A stretch of 44,783 bases of DNA from Chloroflexota bacterium (GCA_025935415.1 JAICVI010000003.1:1-44783); one strand, 5' to 3'; positions 25,312 through 35,898 are shown, counted from the stretch's first letter. Made by a program: numbers and translations. The notes: generated by a model not told the origin, from the letters alone.

Positions 25312-25893
25312 CGACTCTTTCGACTCCCCCGCCTGCGGAGCGCCTCGACGCGAGCTTTGATCCGTCTGATCTTCGCGCTCGGTCCCGATCGGGATCAACC
25401 GTCCGAAGAACGCGCTGAGAATACATGCCGCCGCCCGGGCTCCCGTTCCAATCGGAAGTACTACGGGCGATGCGCCGCGGCGGCGGCTTCGCGGGACGGC
25501 ACGCACCGGCGTGCTCGTTGGGGTGTCGATCAGGGGCGGCGTGCATCCGCCTCGCGAGCGCTTCCGTCATCTACCAGCCCCCGCGGTATTGGACTGGCCG
25601 AAGGACCTCGTGGCGGGCTTCGCGGGCGGCGCCGGCGTCGGGTCGAGCGTGGGCGGATGCCCGGAACGCCCTCGGCGCCCCGCGCAGTCTCGTCCTGTAC
25701 CGCGCCCGGCGGTAGACGGAGGAGACCGGCCGCCCAAAGGCCCGCTGTACGGCCAGGGCCGATATTCGGAGGCAAGTGCCCCGCCGGTCGGAGCCACATG
25801 TGGCCACGGAATGCCATCCGGCATGCCCGCACCACGATTGCCGGCCGCCGTGGAGCGAGGAACGGGCCTTTGCTATGCTCCGCGCTCCGGCAT

Positions 25894-25969
<76 letters not shown>

Positions 25970-26087
25970 ACTTCCAGCGCCGGCACAGAAGAGGCGGAAC
26001 CGACGAAGGTGCAGAACCAGATCGCGGCCCTCGCGCTTACCACCGGGTAGCCCGGCGCACGAAGGTGCGTCAGAGCTGCCCTTGCAA

Positions 26088-26114
26088 CCCCTTGCCGATC
26101 GGCGAGGGGTTTTT
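26088..26114 (+). terminator. Intrinsic terminator with T-tract
   Basis: ccccttgccg-at-cggcgagggg followed by ttttt. Confidence 0.7.
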
Positions 26115-26147
26115 GGTTGGGCGCGAGCCCCGGCGGCGGCGCCAATG

Positions 26148-26205
26148 GGGCGCACCCGAGCGGCGCACTCGACGGCGCACCCGAGCAGCGCACCCGAGCA
26201 GCGGC
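26148..26205. repeat. Short imperfect tandem repeat (ggcgcacccgagc-type, ~4 copies) upstream of leuS
   Basis: ggcgcacccgagc / ggcgcactcgac / ggcgcacccgagca / gcgcacccgagca. Confidence 0.8.
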
Positions 26206-26264
26206 GTTGGCGGAGCCCGCAGCCGCCGTCACACTTGCACCACGCGACGATAGGAGCCACGACC

Positions 26265-28838
26265 GTGACCCAGACCGAAGACCCGAAGGAGCGGACCAGG
26301 ATCGAGCGGTATGACGCCGCCGCGATCGAGCCGCGCTGGCAGGCGCGCTGGGACGAGCTCGGGCTCTACAAGACCGACCTGACCGACACCCGCAAGCGCT
26401 ACTACCTGCTGACGATGTACCCGTACCCGTCGGGCGACCTGCACATCGGCCATTGGTACATCAAGACCCCGACGGACGCGATCGCGCGGTTCCACCGGAT
26501 GCACGGCGAGAACGTCTTCCTGCCGATCGGGTTCGACGCCTTCGGGCTGCCGGCCGAGAACGCGGCCATCAAGAACAAGATCAACCCGCGCGACTGGACG
26601 ATGAAGAACATCGAGAACATGCGCCGCCAGCTGCGGAGCATGGGCGCGACGTTCGACTGGGATTCCGAGGTCGTGACCGCCGACCCCGACTACTACAAGT
26701 GGAACCAGTGGTTCTTCCTGCAGTTTTACAAGGCCGGCCTCGCCTACCGCACGAAGTCCGCGGTCGACTGGTGCCCGAACGACGGGACGCTGGCGCGCGA
26801 GCAGGTCGAAGGCACGGAGCGGCGCTGCTGGCGCTGCGGCGCCAAGGTCGAGAAACGCGACCTGGACCAGTGGTACCTGCGCGTGACGAAGTACGCCGAC
26901 GAGCTGCTCGACTTCAGCGAGATCCGCTTCCCGGATCCGATCCGGATCCAGCAGACGAACTGGATCGGGCGGTCGGAGGGCGCGGAGGTGGTGTTCGAGG
27001 TCGCCCGTGATGGCGGTGGCGAGGACATCCGCGTCTTCACGACCCGGCCGGACACGCTCTTCGGCGCGACGTTCATGGTCCTGGCGCCCGAGCACCCGCT
27101 GGTCGGCTCGCTGACGGCCCCGGAGCGGAAGGCCGAGGTCGAGGCCTACGTCGCCCGAGCCCAGGAGCAGACCGAGATCGAGCGGATGTCGACCGACCGC
27201 GAGAAGACCGGTGTGGCGATCGGTGCCGACGCGATCAACCCGGTCAACGGCGAGCGGATCCCGATCTTCGTCGCGGACTACGTCCTGGGCGGCTACGGGA
27301 CCGGCGCGATCATGGCCGTGCCCGCGCACGACGAGCGCGACTTCGCGTTCGCGAAGCGGTTCGGCCTGCCCATCCGCCAGGTCGTCGCATCTGCGGCGGC
27401 CTCGGCTGCCGGCGCCGCTTCGGGCACCGCGGGCGAGCCCATCGAGGCGGCCTACGTCGCGCACTCCGATGGCGAGGTCCTGGTCAACAGCGGTGAGTAC
27501 TCGGGGCTGCCCGCAGACGAGGGTGGCCGGCGGATCGTCGCCTGGCTGGCGGAGCGCGGGAAGGGCAAGAAGGCGGTGACGTACCGGTTACGCGACTGGC
27601 TGATCAGCCGCCAGCGCTACTGGGGCACGCCCATCCCGATCATCTACTGCGATGTCCACGGGGTCGTGCCGGTGCCGGAGGAAGACCTGCCGGTTCGATT
27701 GCCCGACACGGTCGACTACGCGGGCAGCGGCGTGAACCCGCTGACCCGCGACGAGGCCTTCCTGAACGTCACCTGTCCGATCGGCGGCGAGCCGGCGCGA
27801 CGCGAGACGGACACGATGGACACGTTCATGGACTCGTCCTGGTACTGGTATCGCTACCTGTCGCCGGACAAGCCCGACGGCCCCATCGACCTCGACCTGA
27901 CCGAGGGCTGGACCCCCGTCGAGCAGTACACGGGTGGCGCCGAACACGCGGTCATGCACCTGCTCTATGCGCGCGAGTTCACGAAGATGATTCGCGACCT
28001 CGGGATGATCCAGCAGAACGAGCCGTGGCGGCGCGTGTTCAACCAGGGCCAGATCCTGGGCATGGACGGCGAACGGATGTCCAAGTCGCGGGGCAACACG
28101 CAGGACCCGGACGAGCTCGTCTCGAAGTACGGGGCGGACACCGTTCGCCTGTTCCTGATGTTCATGGGCCCGTGGGACCAGGGCGGGCCGTGGAGCCCGA
28201 CCGGAATCGGTGGCGTGCATCGCTTCCTGAGCCGTGTCTGGGCTCTGGCGCTGGACCCGCACTTCCGCGAGCCGGGTGATCCATCGTCCGGCACGTTGCC
28301 CGACGGGCAGGACGAGGGCACGGCCCGAGCTGCGCTGCGAGCGGCCGCGCACAAGACGCTGCGCGACGTGACGGTCGACTACGAGCACTTCCACTTCAAC
28401 ACGATGGTCGCGAAGCTCATGGAGCTCACGAACACGCTGTTCCGATATCGAGGCTCCCCGATCGCGGGCGGCTCCGAGTGGGACGAAGCCGTCGGGATGC
28501 TGCTGCAGATGCTGGCGCCGGCGGCGCCGCACATCACCGAGGAGCTGTGGGCACGAAGGCTCGCCGCTCGCGGCGAGGAATGGTCATCGATTCACGCGTC
28601 GCGCTGGCCCGAGGTCGATCAGTCGGCGGTCGTCGAGTCGACGCGCGAGATTCCGGTGCAGATCAACGGCAAGGTCCGCGACCGGGTCACGGTGCCGGCG
28701 GACGCCTCCGCGGCCGCGGTCCAGACGGCGGTGCTGGCGTCACCGCGGATCAAGGAGCTGCTCGCGGGACGCACGCCGGACCGGGTCATCCAGGCGGGTG
28801 GCGGAAAGCTCGTCAATCTGGTCGTCCGCGACGGCTGA
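26265..28838 (+). CDS. leuS: Leucyl-tRNA synthetase
   Basis: MYPYPSGDLHIGHWY, GFDAFGLPAENAAIK, CP1 editing region, ERMSKSRGNTQDPDELVSKYGADTVRLFLMFMGPW. GTG start with taggag SD. Confidence 0.97.
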   Translation: MTQTEDPKERTRIERYDAAAIEPRWQARWDELGLYKTDLTDTRKRYYLLTMYPYPSGDLHIGHWYIKTPTDAIARFHRMHGENVFLPIGFDAFGLPAENAAIKNKINPRDWTMKNIENMRRQLRSMGATFDWDSEVVTADPDYYKWNQWFFLQFYKAGLAYRTKSAVDWCPNDGTLAREQVEGTERRCWRCGAKVEKRDLDQWYLRVTKYADELLDFSEIRFPDPIRIQQTNWIGRSEGAEVVFEVARDGGGEDIRVFTTRPDTLFGATFMVLAPEHPLVGSLTAPERKAEVEAYVARAQEQTEIERMSTDREKTGVAIGADAINPVNGERIPIFVADYVLGGYGTGAIMAVPAHDERDFAFAKRFGLPIRQVVASAAASAAGAASGTAGEPIEAAYVAHSDGEVLVNSGEYSGLPADEGGRRIVAWLAERGKGKKAVTYRLRDWLISRQRYWGTPIPIIYCDVHGVVPVPEEDLPVRLPDTVDYAGSGVNPLTRDEAFLNVTCPIGGEPARRETDTMDTFMDSSWYWYRYLSPDKPDGPIDLDLTEGWTPVEQYTGGAEHAVMHLLYAREFTKMIRDLGMIQQNEPWRRVFNQGQILGMDGERMSKSRGNTQDPDELVSKYGADTVRLFLMFMGPWDQGGPWSPTGIGGVHRFLSRVWALALDPHFREPGDPSSGTLPDGQDEGTARAALRAAAHKTLRDVTVDYEHFHFNTMVAKLMELTNTLFRYRGSPIAGGSEWDEAVGMLLQMLAPAAPHITEELWARRLAARGEEWSSIHASRWPEVDQSAVVESTREIPVQINGKVRDRVTVPADASAAAVQTAVLASPRIKELLAGRTPDRVIQAGGGKLVNLVVRDG

Positions 28839-29046
28839 GCCCCTGGATGCCCGTGCATTCGATGCAATGTTGCGACCGAACAACGATGGGACGGCGCCGT
28901 CGCTGCGCAGCCCAGGCCGGTCTGATGAGTGATCGGAGCAGCCTGTCGAGGGAAGCAACCGTTGCGTCCCCGAATCGAGCTCCTGCGGAAGGTTCGCGGT
29001 CGCACTCCCGTCCGAAGATTGCATCTGCTGCAAGGCGAGCCAATCG

Positions 29047-29403
29047 ATGAGGTTCGACTCCTGGGACGAGAACCTCGCCTCGCACACGCCCGAGGTGCGG
29101 GCGGCGGCCCGCGCCCTCGAGACGATCATCCGCGATGAGCTGCCCGACGTGGTCGTCCAGTACGACCCCGGCAACGGACTCCTTGCCTTCGGCCGCTCGA
29201 TGAAGATGCGCGACCTGCTCTTTGCGCTGATCCCGCACGCCGGGTGGGTGAACCTCCAGCTCGCCGATGGCGCCGCGCTCCCGAACCCCGATGGGCTCAT
29301 CGAGGGCACGGGCAAGAAGATTCGCCACATCAAGGTGCGGTCTCCGAAGGCCGCGGAGGACGATCGCCTCCGGGCCGCGATCCGAGGCCAGCTGGCTCGC
29401 TAG
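29047..29403 (+). CDS. DUF1801-like protein
   Basis: 118 aa; AARALETIIRDELPDVVVQYDPGNGLLAFG ... IRHIKVRSPKAAEDDRLRAAI. Confidence 0.65.
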   Translation: MRFDSWDENLASHTPEVRAAARALETIIRDELPDVVVQYDPGNGLLAFGRSMKMRDLLFALIPHAGWVNLQLADGAALPNPDGLIEGTGKKIRHIKVRSPKAAEDDRLRAAIRGQLAR

Positions 29404-29413
29404 CTCCGCGCGG

Positions 29414-30049
29414 CTAGTTCGGGCGCGGGTGCTTCGCCTCGTGCTCCTCGGCTTCCTTGAGGCGGGCGCGGTAGCGCGCCGCCTTCGCCTGGTTGCCGCA
29501 GGAGCGCATGTCGCACCAGCGGCGCCGGCCGGTCGGCGAGGAGTCGAAGAACGCCCACCGGCAACGGTCGTTCGCGCAGACGCGGAGGCGCTCGGGACGC
29601 CCGGTGGCCAGCTCTTCGATGATCGCCTCGGCGATCAGGGCGAGCGCGTCGTCGACGGGCGTCTCGGCGTGGCGGTGGCCGATGCGGAGGGCGGTGCCGT
29701 CGAGCTCGATGCGCGTCGGGCGGCGCTGCTCGAGGACGGCGTTCACGAGGTGGACCGCGTCGGCGTCCGGTGGCCGGCCTTCGACGACCGAGTCGACGAT
29801 CTCGCGCAGCGCGCTGCGGACACGCCGGATCCGCGCGAGGTCAGTGTCGAGGAGCGCGATCCCGGCGTCGGGATGCACGAGCTCGTGCTCGAGGAACCAC
29901 ATCGCGGCGTCCGCTGGACTCTCGAGGTGCTCGTCGCGCAGGTGCTGCTCGTCCGTTCGGCCGTGGCCGGGGTGGAGCGTGTTGAGGAAGTCGAGGGCCG
30001 ACTCCAGATCGATGCCGTGCGAGTGCTCGGCGGGGGAGATGTTGCCCAT
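29414..30049 (-). CDS. CGNR zinc-finger (ABATE-type) putative transcriptional regulator
   Basis: C-terminal CANDRCRWAFFDSSPTGRRRWCDMRSCGNQAKAARYRAR. Confidence 0.85.
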   Translation of the reverse strand: MGNISPAEHSHGIDLESALDFLNTLHPGHGRTDEQHLRDEHLESPADAAMWFLEHELVHPDAGIALLDTDLARIRRVRSALREIVDSVVEGRPPDADAVHLVNAVLEQRRPTRIELDGTALRIGHRHAETPVDDALALIAEAIIEELATGRPERLRVCANDRCRWAFFDSSPTGRRRWCDMRSCGNQAKAARYRARLKEAEEHEAKHPRPN

Positions 30050-30073
30050 GTGGTTAGCGTCCCGTTTCCATGT

Positions 30074-30160
30074 CGATAACCACTCTACAGCGGTTGACAG
30101 GTTACGCGCAAGAGGGTAATGTACACACCGTAACCAATGAAGCCATAGAAACGGGTTACG
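30074..30160. promoter_or_regulatory. Divergent promoter/operator region: TTGACA-17-TAATGT (+) with repeated GGTTACG/CGTAACC sites
   Basis: -35 TTGACA 30094-30099, -10 TAATGT 30117-30122; GGTTACG 30100-30106, CGTAACC 30129-30135, GGTTACG 30154-30160, CGATAACC 30074-30081. Confidence 0.75.
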
Positions 30161-30181
30161 GACCAGGGAAGGAGGCCACCG

Positions 30182-30298
30182 ATGGCGCTCTTGATCGAAA
30201 TCGCTCTGCCGCTTGCGCTGTTCGCGATCCTCGCGATCGCCGCCATGTCGTGGGGCGCCGATTCCCGTCCGAGCCTGGGCGACGACCACGCCCGGTAG
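30182..30298 (+). CDS. 38-aa membrane peptide
   Basis: MALLIEIALPLALFAILAIAAMSWGADSRPSLGDDHAR; SD aaggagg upstream; downstream of the TTGACA promoter. Confidence 0.7.
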   Translation: MALLIEIALPLALFAILAIAAMSWGADSRPSLGDDHAR

Positions 30299-30311
30299 GA
30301 GACCCGACCAC

Positions 30312-30563
30312 ATGCAGCACCAGAACACGGAGTTTCTTCCCATGCACGCATTCGCGCCGTACCTTCTCGCAATCCATCAGCGAGACCTGCTCCAGGAGGC
30401 CGAGAGCACGCGGCGAGCGCGCCTCGCGGCGGCCGCCCAGCGCGGCGTCCCGGCTTGGCGCCGGGGCCTCGGCGGATTCCTCGCCCTTGCCGCCCGATCA
30501 GTCGATCCGACCATCGGCGAGCGCCAGGGGAAGGGCCGCGGCGCACGAGCCATGGCTGCCTAG
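30312..30563 (+). CDS. Small basic protein of unknown function
   Basis: MQHQNTEFLPMHAFAPYLLAIHQRDLLQEAESTRRARLAAAAQRG...; SD taggag overlaps the preceding stop. Confidence 0.6.
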   Translation: MQHQNTEFLPMHAFAPYLLAIHQRDLLQEAESTRRARLAAAAQRGVPAWRRGLGGFLALAARSVDPTIGERQGKGRGARAMAA

Positions 30564-30949
30564 CCTCCCGGCATGACAACCGAACACGAGGGCTCACCCG
30601 CTCCTCCAGGCGGGCGCGATGCCGCCGCCTGAGGCCCCGATCACTCGACACCGTCGATGACGATCGGGGCTTCTCGATTCCCCTTCTGGTGCGTTCCCGC
30701 CGGTCAGATAAGCCGCAGATAAGCGGGCGCCGGTAGGTTTCGCATCGACGCCTCGACCGACGAAGTGCCCCGACGGCCGAGGCGTTCACTTTCCGGCCCG
30801 CCGAGTCGCCCGCCGCCACCCCGTCGAGCAGCTGGACGAGCCGCCCGCCGAACCATCCCGCTGTACCTCGTGAGCCCCCGCCCGCCGGCAACGAACCGAG
30901 CCCGCAGCAGTCGCCGGATCCCGCCCGTAGCCGCCGGATCGAGGCAGCC

Positions 30950-31735
30950 ATGGAGCAATCGACGCCAGCGTGGCGCGTCTTCGACGACCCTGCGGCGAGC
31001 GGCGCCGCCGGTGCCCCGCCGGGGCAGGCCGGGGTGCCCGGCGATCAGACCCTGGGCCCGGTCGCGCTCGCGTCCCCGAATGTCCTGCTCGCGCTGGCGG
31101 CACTCGTGGGCGCCGTGTTGATCGGCGGCGTCGCGTTCGCCCTGGCGATCAGTGGGTCCGGAGACGGCGCCGTCCTCGGGCCGCCCACCCAGACAGCGGC
31201 CGGGCCAGTGGAGAGTGCTGCGACGCCGGCCGCTGGGGAGCTCGTGGTCGATGTGGGCGGCGCGGTCGCACAGCCGGGCCTGTACCACCTGCCTGCGGGA
31301 TCGCGGGTCGGTGACGCGGTCGACGCCGCGGGCGGATTTGGTCCCCGCGTGGACGTGGGTCGCGTCGGGCGGGAGCTCAATCTCGCCGCGGCGCTGACGG
31401 ACGGGCAGCAGATCCGGGTGGCGTCGCGGGACGATCCGCCACCAGCGGCGGGCGGCAGCGGAGCCGGGAACGGCAATGGCGCGGGCACCGGTGGCTCCGG
31501 GACGAGCGGATCCGGCGGTCAGATCGGGTCTGGACCCGGCGGCGGGCTGGTCGACCTGAACACCGCGACGCAGTCGGAGCTGGAGGCGCTGCCAGGGATC
31601 GGGCCAGTGACCGCCACGAAGATCATCGCCGCCCGGGAGTCGGCGCCCTTCAAGGCGGTCGAAGACCTTCGCGAGCGCGGCCTCGTGGGCGAGAAGACCT
31701 TCGGGGACCTCAAGGCGCTCGTCACGGTCGACTGA
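30950..31735 (+). CDS. comEA: Competence protein ComEA (SLBB + helix-hairpin-helix)
   Basis: VVDVGGAVAQPGLYHLPAGSRVGDAVDAAGGF; VDLNTATQSELEALPGIGPVTATKIIAARE; followed by comEC. Confidence 0.9.
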   Translation: MEQSTPAWRVFDDPAASGAAGAPPGQAGVPGDQTLGPVALASPNVLLALAALVGAVLIGGVAFALAISGSGDGAVLGPPTQTAAGPVESAATPAAGELVVDVGGAVAQPGLYHLPAGSRVGDAVDAAGGFGPRVDVGRVGRELNLAAALTDGQQIRVASRDDPPPAAGGSGAGNGNGAGTGGSGTSGSGGQIGSGPGGGLVDLNTATQSELEALPGIGPVTATKIIAARESAPFKAVEDLRERGLVGEKTFGDLKALVTVD

Positions 31736-31738
31736 GCC

Positions 31739-34496
31739 ATGCCTCGACCAGCCTGGCTGGCAATCGGGGCCACGGCCGCGAGCCTCCTCCTCGGGGTCCT
31801 GCCGGAGGGCGTCGTGCTGCTCGGTGGCCCCATGCTGCTGCTTGTCGCAGTCGCGGCGCGTGCGGCGGGTCGCCCGGCGCTCGCGCGGCGAGCCGGCGTG
31901 CTCGCGCTGGGCATCCTCGCGATCAGCCTGCGAGCCGCGGCGGCGGGTACGCCGGTCGCTCCGTCAGGAGCGGTCCCGACGGGCGATGGGCCCTGGAGCG
32001 GCGCCGTCGAGACAGTCGGCTCACCACGTGATGGGACGCGTCCCGCGACGCTGCTGCTCGAGGTCGAGGGCGGCGTGGCCGTGCGAGTTGCGGCGACGTT
32101 GCCCTGGTATCCCGCCATCGTCCCCGGCGACCGGATCGAGGTCGCCGGGCGGATCCGGCCGCCGCCGCAAGACGACTATGGCGACTACCTCGCCAAGATC
32201 GGGGCGGTCGGCACGCTCCGCGCGGACACCCTGGACCTGCTGCCCCCCAGCGGCTCGCTCGATCGACCCCTGGAGGGCTTCCGCCGCGCCGCGGCGGCCG
32301 GCCTCGACCGGTCCATGCCGGAGCCGGAGTCAGGGCTCGCGGCGGGCGTGCTGATCGGGCTGCGCGATCGTGTCGACCGCGACCTCGCCAATGCCTTCAC
32401 GATCGCCGGCGCGAGCCACGTCGTCGCGATCTCCGGCTGGAACATCGCGATCGTCGCGTCGACCCTCGGAGCGCTCGCCGGCGGGCTGCGCCGGCGCCGG
32501 CGCGCGATCCTCACCGCGCTCGCGATCATCGTCTACGTCGCGTTCGTGGGGCCGTCGCCGTCCGTCGTTCGTGCCGGCGTGATGGCGGGTGTCGCGCTGC
32601 TCGCCCGCGAGCTCGGGCGGCCGGGAACCGCGGCCGCCGCGCTCGGCTGGGCGGTCACGCTGCTCCTGCTGCTCGACCCGGCCTGGGTCTCCGACGCCGG
32701 CTTTCGCCTGTCGGTCCTGGCCACCGCCGGCATCATCGCGTGGGGCACGGGTCTCACCGAGCGGCTGGCCGGCGCGAGGCCTTCGCGGCCGCGTCGATGG
32801 GTTGCGGAGATCCTCGGCGTGTCGTTCGCGGCACAGGCGGCCACGATGCCGGTCGTGCTGTCGATGTTCGGGCGGCTGTCGCTCGTGGCGCCGGCCGTGA
32901 ACCTGCTCGTCGTGCCGCTGGTTCCGCCCGCAATGGCCGCCGGGGCGTTGTCAATGGTCGTGGGAATGCTCGCGGCCGCCGGCGTCCCGCCCGTCGTGGC
33001 CACGGTGGTCGGGCTGCCCGCGTGGGTCCTGTACGCGGCGATGGTCGCCACGGTCCGTATCGGCGCCGGGCTGCCGCTCGCCAGCCTCGAGCTCGTCCCG
33101 CCGTGGGACACGATCGCCGCGGTCGTCTCCCTCGGCCTCATCGTCGCGGGCGCGCGGTGGGGCGATGCTTGGCTTGTGCGGGTACGTGGGCTTCGCGCCG
33201 TCGCGGGCTCGTCCGCAGCCTCACGCGACGGCCCGCGTGTGGCTGCGGACAGCAGCCCTGCGCGAGCCGGCAAAGGTCGCGCGCCGAGGCCGGCTCGCGC
33301 CGTCCGCATCGCCGCGGCTGGCCTCGCGATGGCGATTGCCGGGCTCGCCCTCGTGCTCGTGCATCGGCCGGACGGCCTCACGCGCGTCGTGGTGCTCGAT
33401 GTCGGGCAGGGCGACGGAATCCTGGTGGAGGGCAGTCGCGGCGGCCGTCTCGTGGTCGACGGAGGCCCCGATCCCTCAAGGCTCCTGTTGGCGTTGGACG
33501 AGCGACTGCCGCCGTGGGACCGCCGCATCGATGTGCTCATCCTCAGCCATCCCCACGAGGATCACGTCGCCGGGCTCGGCCTGCTCCTCGAGCGCTACCG
33601 GGTGGGGCGGGTCTACGAGCCCGGCATGATCGGTCCCGGTCCGGGCTACGAGCAATGGGCAAAGGACCTCGCCGCGCTCGGCACGCCGCACGGGCGCCTC
33701 CAGACGGGCGATCGACTGACGCTTGACACGATCCACTTTCGCGTCCTCTGGCCGGACGCCGCCAGGGTGCCCGAGCACCCGCCGGATGGCGGCACCTCGA
33801 TCAACAACGTCTCGATCGTCCTGCTGGGCGAGGTGGGGTCGCAGCGCTTCCTGCTCATGGGCGACGTCGAGGAGGGCGTCGACCCGGAGCTGCTGGCGCG
33901 AGGGATTCCGAGCGTGGACATGCTCAAGGTCGCGCACCACGGCTCCAGGACCGCCTCCACGGAACCGTTCCTGGAGGCGGCGCGACCCAAGGTCGCCGTG
34001 GTCTCCGCCGGCGCCGGGAACCCGTACGGCCATCCGGCGCCCTCCACGATCCAGCGCCTCGCCGCGATCGCCGGCAGGACGTACCGAACCGACACGAACG
34101 GCACGGTCGAGGTGACCTTCACGGGCCAGACGCTCCGGGTCTCGACCAGCGGGCCGCGAGCGCTGCCGACGCAGAGGGCGACAGCGGGTCGGGCTGCGAC
34201 GCCCGGCGTGCCTGGCGGTCCGCCCGTGTTCGGCGCGCCTGGCGCGGCTGGGGGGTCGGCCGCGCGGGCCGGGCCGGTCCAGCTCGTCGCGACCCCGGCG
34301 CCGGCGCTGGCCTTCCTGTGCGGCGTTCCGCCGCCGGCCGACCACCTCGGCCCGATCCTGCCGCCGGAGGCGCCCGAAGCGGCGCCGGAGCCCCACGTCG
34401 CGTTCGGCGCGGTGGCGTCCGAGGCGGCCGGCCGGGGTTTACCGAGGCTGGGCCGGATTCCGGTTCTGGCGGGCGGGGGCGGGAGCGGGCACGTGA
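31739..34496 (+). CDS. comEC: Competence protein ComEC/Rec2 (3' boundary uncertain; frame stays open to 35176)
   Basis: GASHVVAISGWNIAIVA competence domain; metallo-beta-lactamase domain VVVLDVGQGDGILVE, LSHPHEDHVAGLGLLL, VDMLKVAHHGSRT. Confidence 0.85.
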
Positions 34497-34520
34497 TCGC
34501 CCTCGCCTACCATCGGTTGG

Positions 34521-35597
34521 ATGTCGATGGAGCGGGCCGCGCCGATCTCGCAGGGCCGCGGGAGCGCTCCCCTCGCCTACGTCTGGGGCGACGACGCGTT
34601 CGGGCTCGAGGCGGCGGTGGAGGCGTTTCGAAAGGACCCCGCGCGCTTCCCGGGTGGGCCGCCGGATCGCTGGCGGCCGGAGGAGCGAGCCGAGTCAGGC
34701 CGCCTCCTGGGCGAGATTCGCGAGCGACTCGGAACGGGCACGATGTTCGGCGCCGGCAGCGTCGCGATCGTCTCCGGAATCGGCGCGCTGGTCCGCAGCA
34801 CGGCCGGGAGGGATGCACTCGCGGCGATTCTCGCAACCGTGGCGCCGGGCAACGGGCTGGCGATCGTCGAGGAGACCGAGTCGACCGCGCGCGAGGCACC
34901 GAGCAAGGTCGCCGCGGAGGCGATCCGTGCCGCGGGGGGCCTCGTCCAGCAGGTCAAGGCGCCACTGCAGGGAGCGCTGTCGGCCTGGATCGACTCGCGG
35001 GCCCGAGAGCGCGGGATCAAGCTCGGTCCAGGCGCGGCCCAGGAGCTGGCGACGCGGATCGGCGGTTTCATCCGCGAGGGCGACGTCGAGCGCCAGCAGC
35101 AGGGCCGTATCGCCGTGATGGAGCTCGAGAAGCTGGCCCTGCGGCACGCCGACGGTGGCCCGATCACCACCGATGACGTTCGAGCGCTCGTCTCCGAGGC
35201 CGTCCCGGGGTCCGTCTGGTCGTTCGTCGACGCGGTCGGGATGCGCCAGCGTGCTCGCGCACTGGAGCTCCTCGAGCGGCTGATCGAGGACAAGCCCGCC
35301 CCGGTGCTCCTCGCCGTTCTGCATCGACGGATCCGCGAGCTGATCGAGGTCCACGACCGACTGGAGCGCGGCGAGATGCCTGGCTCCCTCGTCCGGTCGA
35401 TGCGGCTCGTGCCGTTTCGCGCGGAGACGCTCGCGCGTCAGGCCAAGGGCTGGTCGGCCGCGGAGCTCGATGGCGCGCTGGAGGGGCTCGTGGACCTCGA
35501 CGCGCAGGTGAAGGGCGTCGGCGGAAGGCGCTCGACGGACGCGCGCGATCGCCTGGCCTTCGATCTCTGGATCACGGATCGCGTCGCGCCCACCTGA
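34521..35597 (+). CDS. holA: DNA polymerase III subunit delta
   Basis: PLAYVWGDDAFGLEAAVEAF...; delta-subunit-like helical C-terminus (VWSFVDAVGMRQRARALELLERLIEDKPAPVLLAVLHRRIREL); follows comEA-comEC, as is common. Confidence 0.88.
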   Translation: MSMERAAPISQGRGSAPLAYVWGDDAFGLEAAVEAFRKDPARFPGGPPDRWRPEERAESGRLLGEIRERLGTGTMFGAGSVAIVSGIGALVRSTAGRDALAAILATVAPGNGLAIVEETESTAREAPSKVAAEAIRAAGGLVQQVKAPLQGALSAWIDSRARERGIKLGPGAAQELATRIGGFIREGDVERQQQGRIAVMELEKLALRHADGGPITTDDVRALVSEAVPGSVWSFVDAVGMRQRARALELLERLIEDKPAPVLLAVLHRRIRELIEVHDRLERGEMPGSLVRSMRLVPFRAETLARQAKGWSAAELDGALEGLVDLDAQVKGVGGRRSTDARDRLAFDLWITDRVAPT

Positions 35598-35603
35598 CGC
35601 GCG

Positions 35604-35852
35604 CTACGTGGACCAGGCGCGCTCCTGGAGGACGACGTCGCTCTCGATCGCGAACGTGCACCGGCCGCTCCCGAGATCGAGCAGCTCGATGAGGTCGGGA
35701 TCGATGTAGAGCTGGTGGCAATCGGCACACAGCCCCCCGGGGATGCCGAAGCAGAGCCGCTCGCTCTGGTCGGGCAGCCGGAAGGTCGCATCGAACCGGG
35801 TGCTGATCAGCAGCCGGGTGCATGCGGGGCAGCGGTCGCGGCCGGTTGACAT
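35604..35852 (-). CDS. Zinc-ribbon-like small protein
   Basis: 82 aa with CPAC and CADC motifs. Confidence 0.6.
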   Translation of the reverse strand: MSTGRDRCPACTRLLISTRFDATFRLPDQSERLCFGIPGGLCADCHQLYIDPDLIELLDLGSGRCTFAIESDVVLQERAWST

Positions 35853-35898
35853 GCCACGATGCTGCGGCTCGCCCCGTTCCGCCTATATGACCCTTCGG

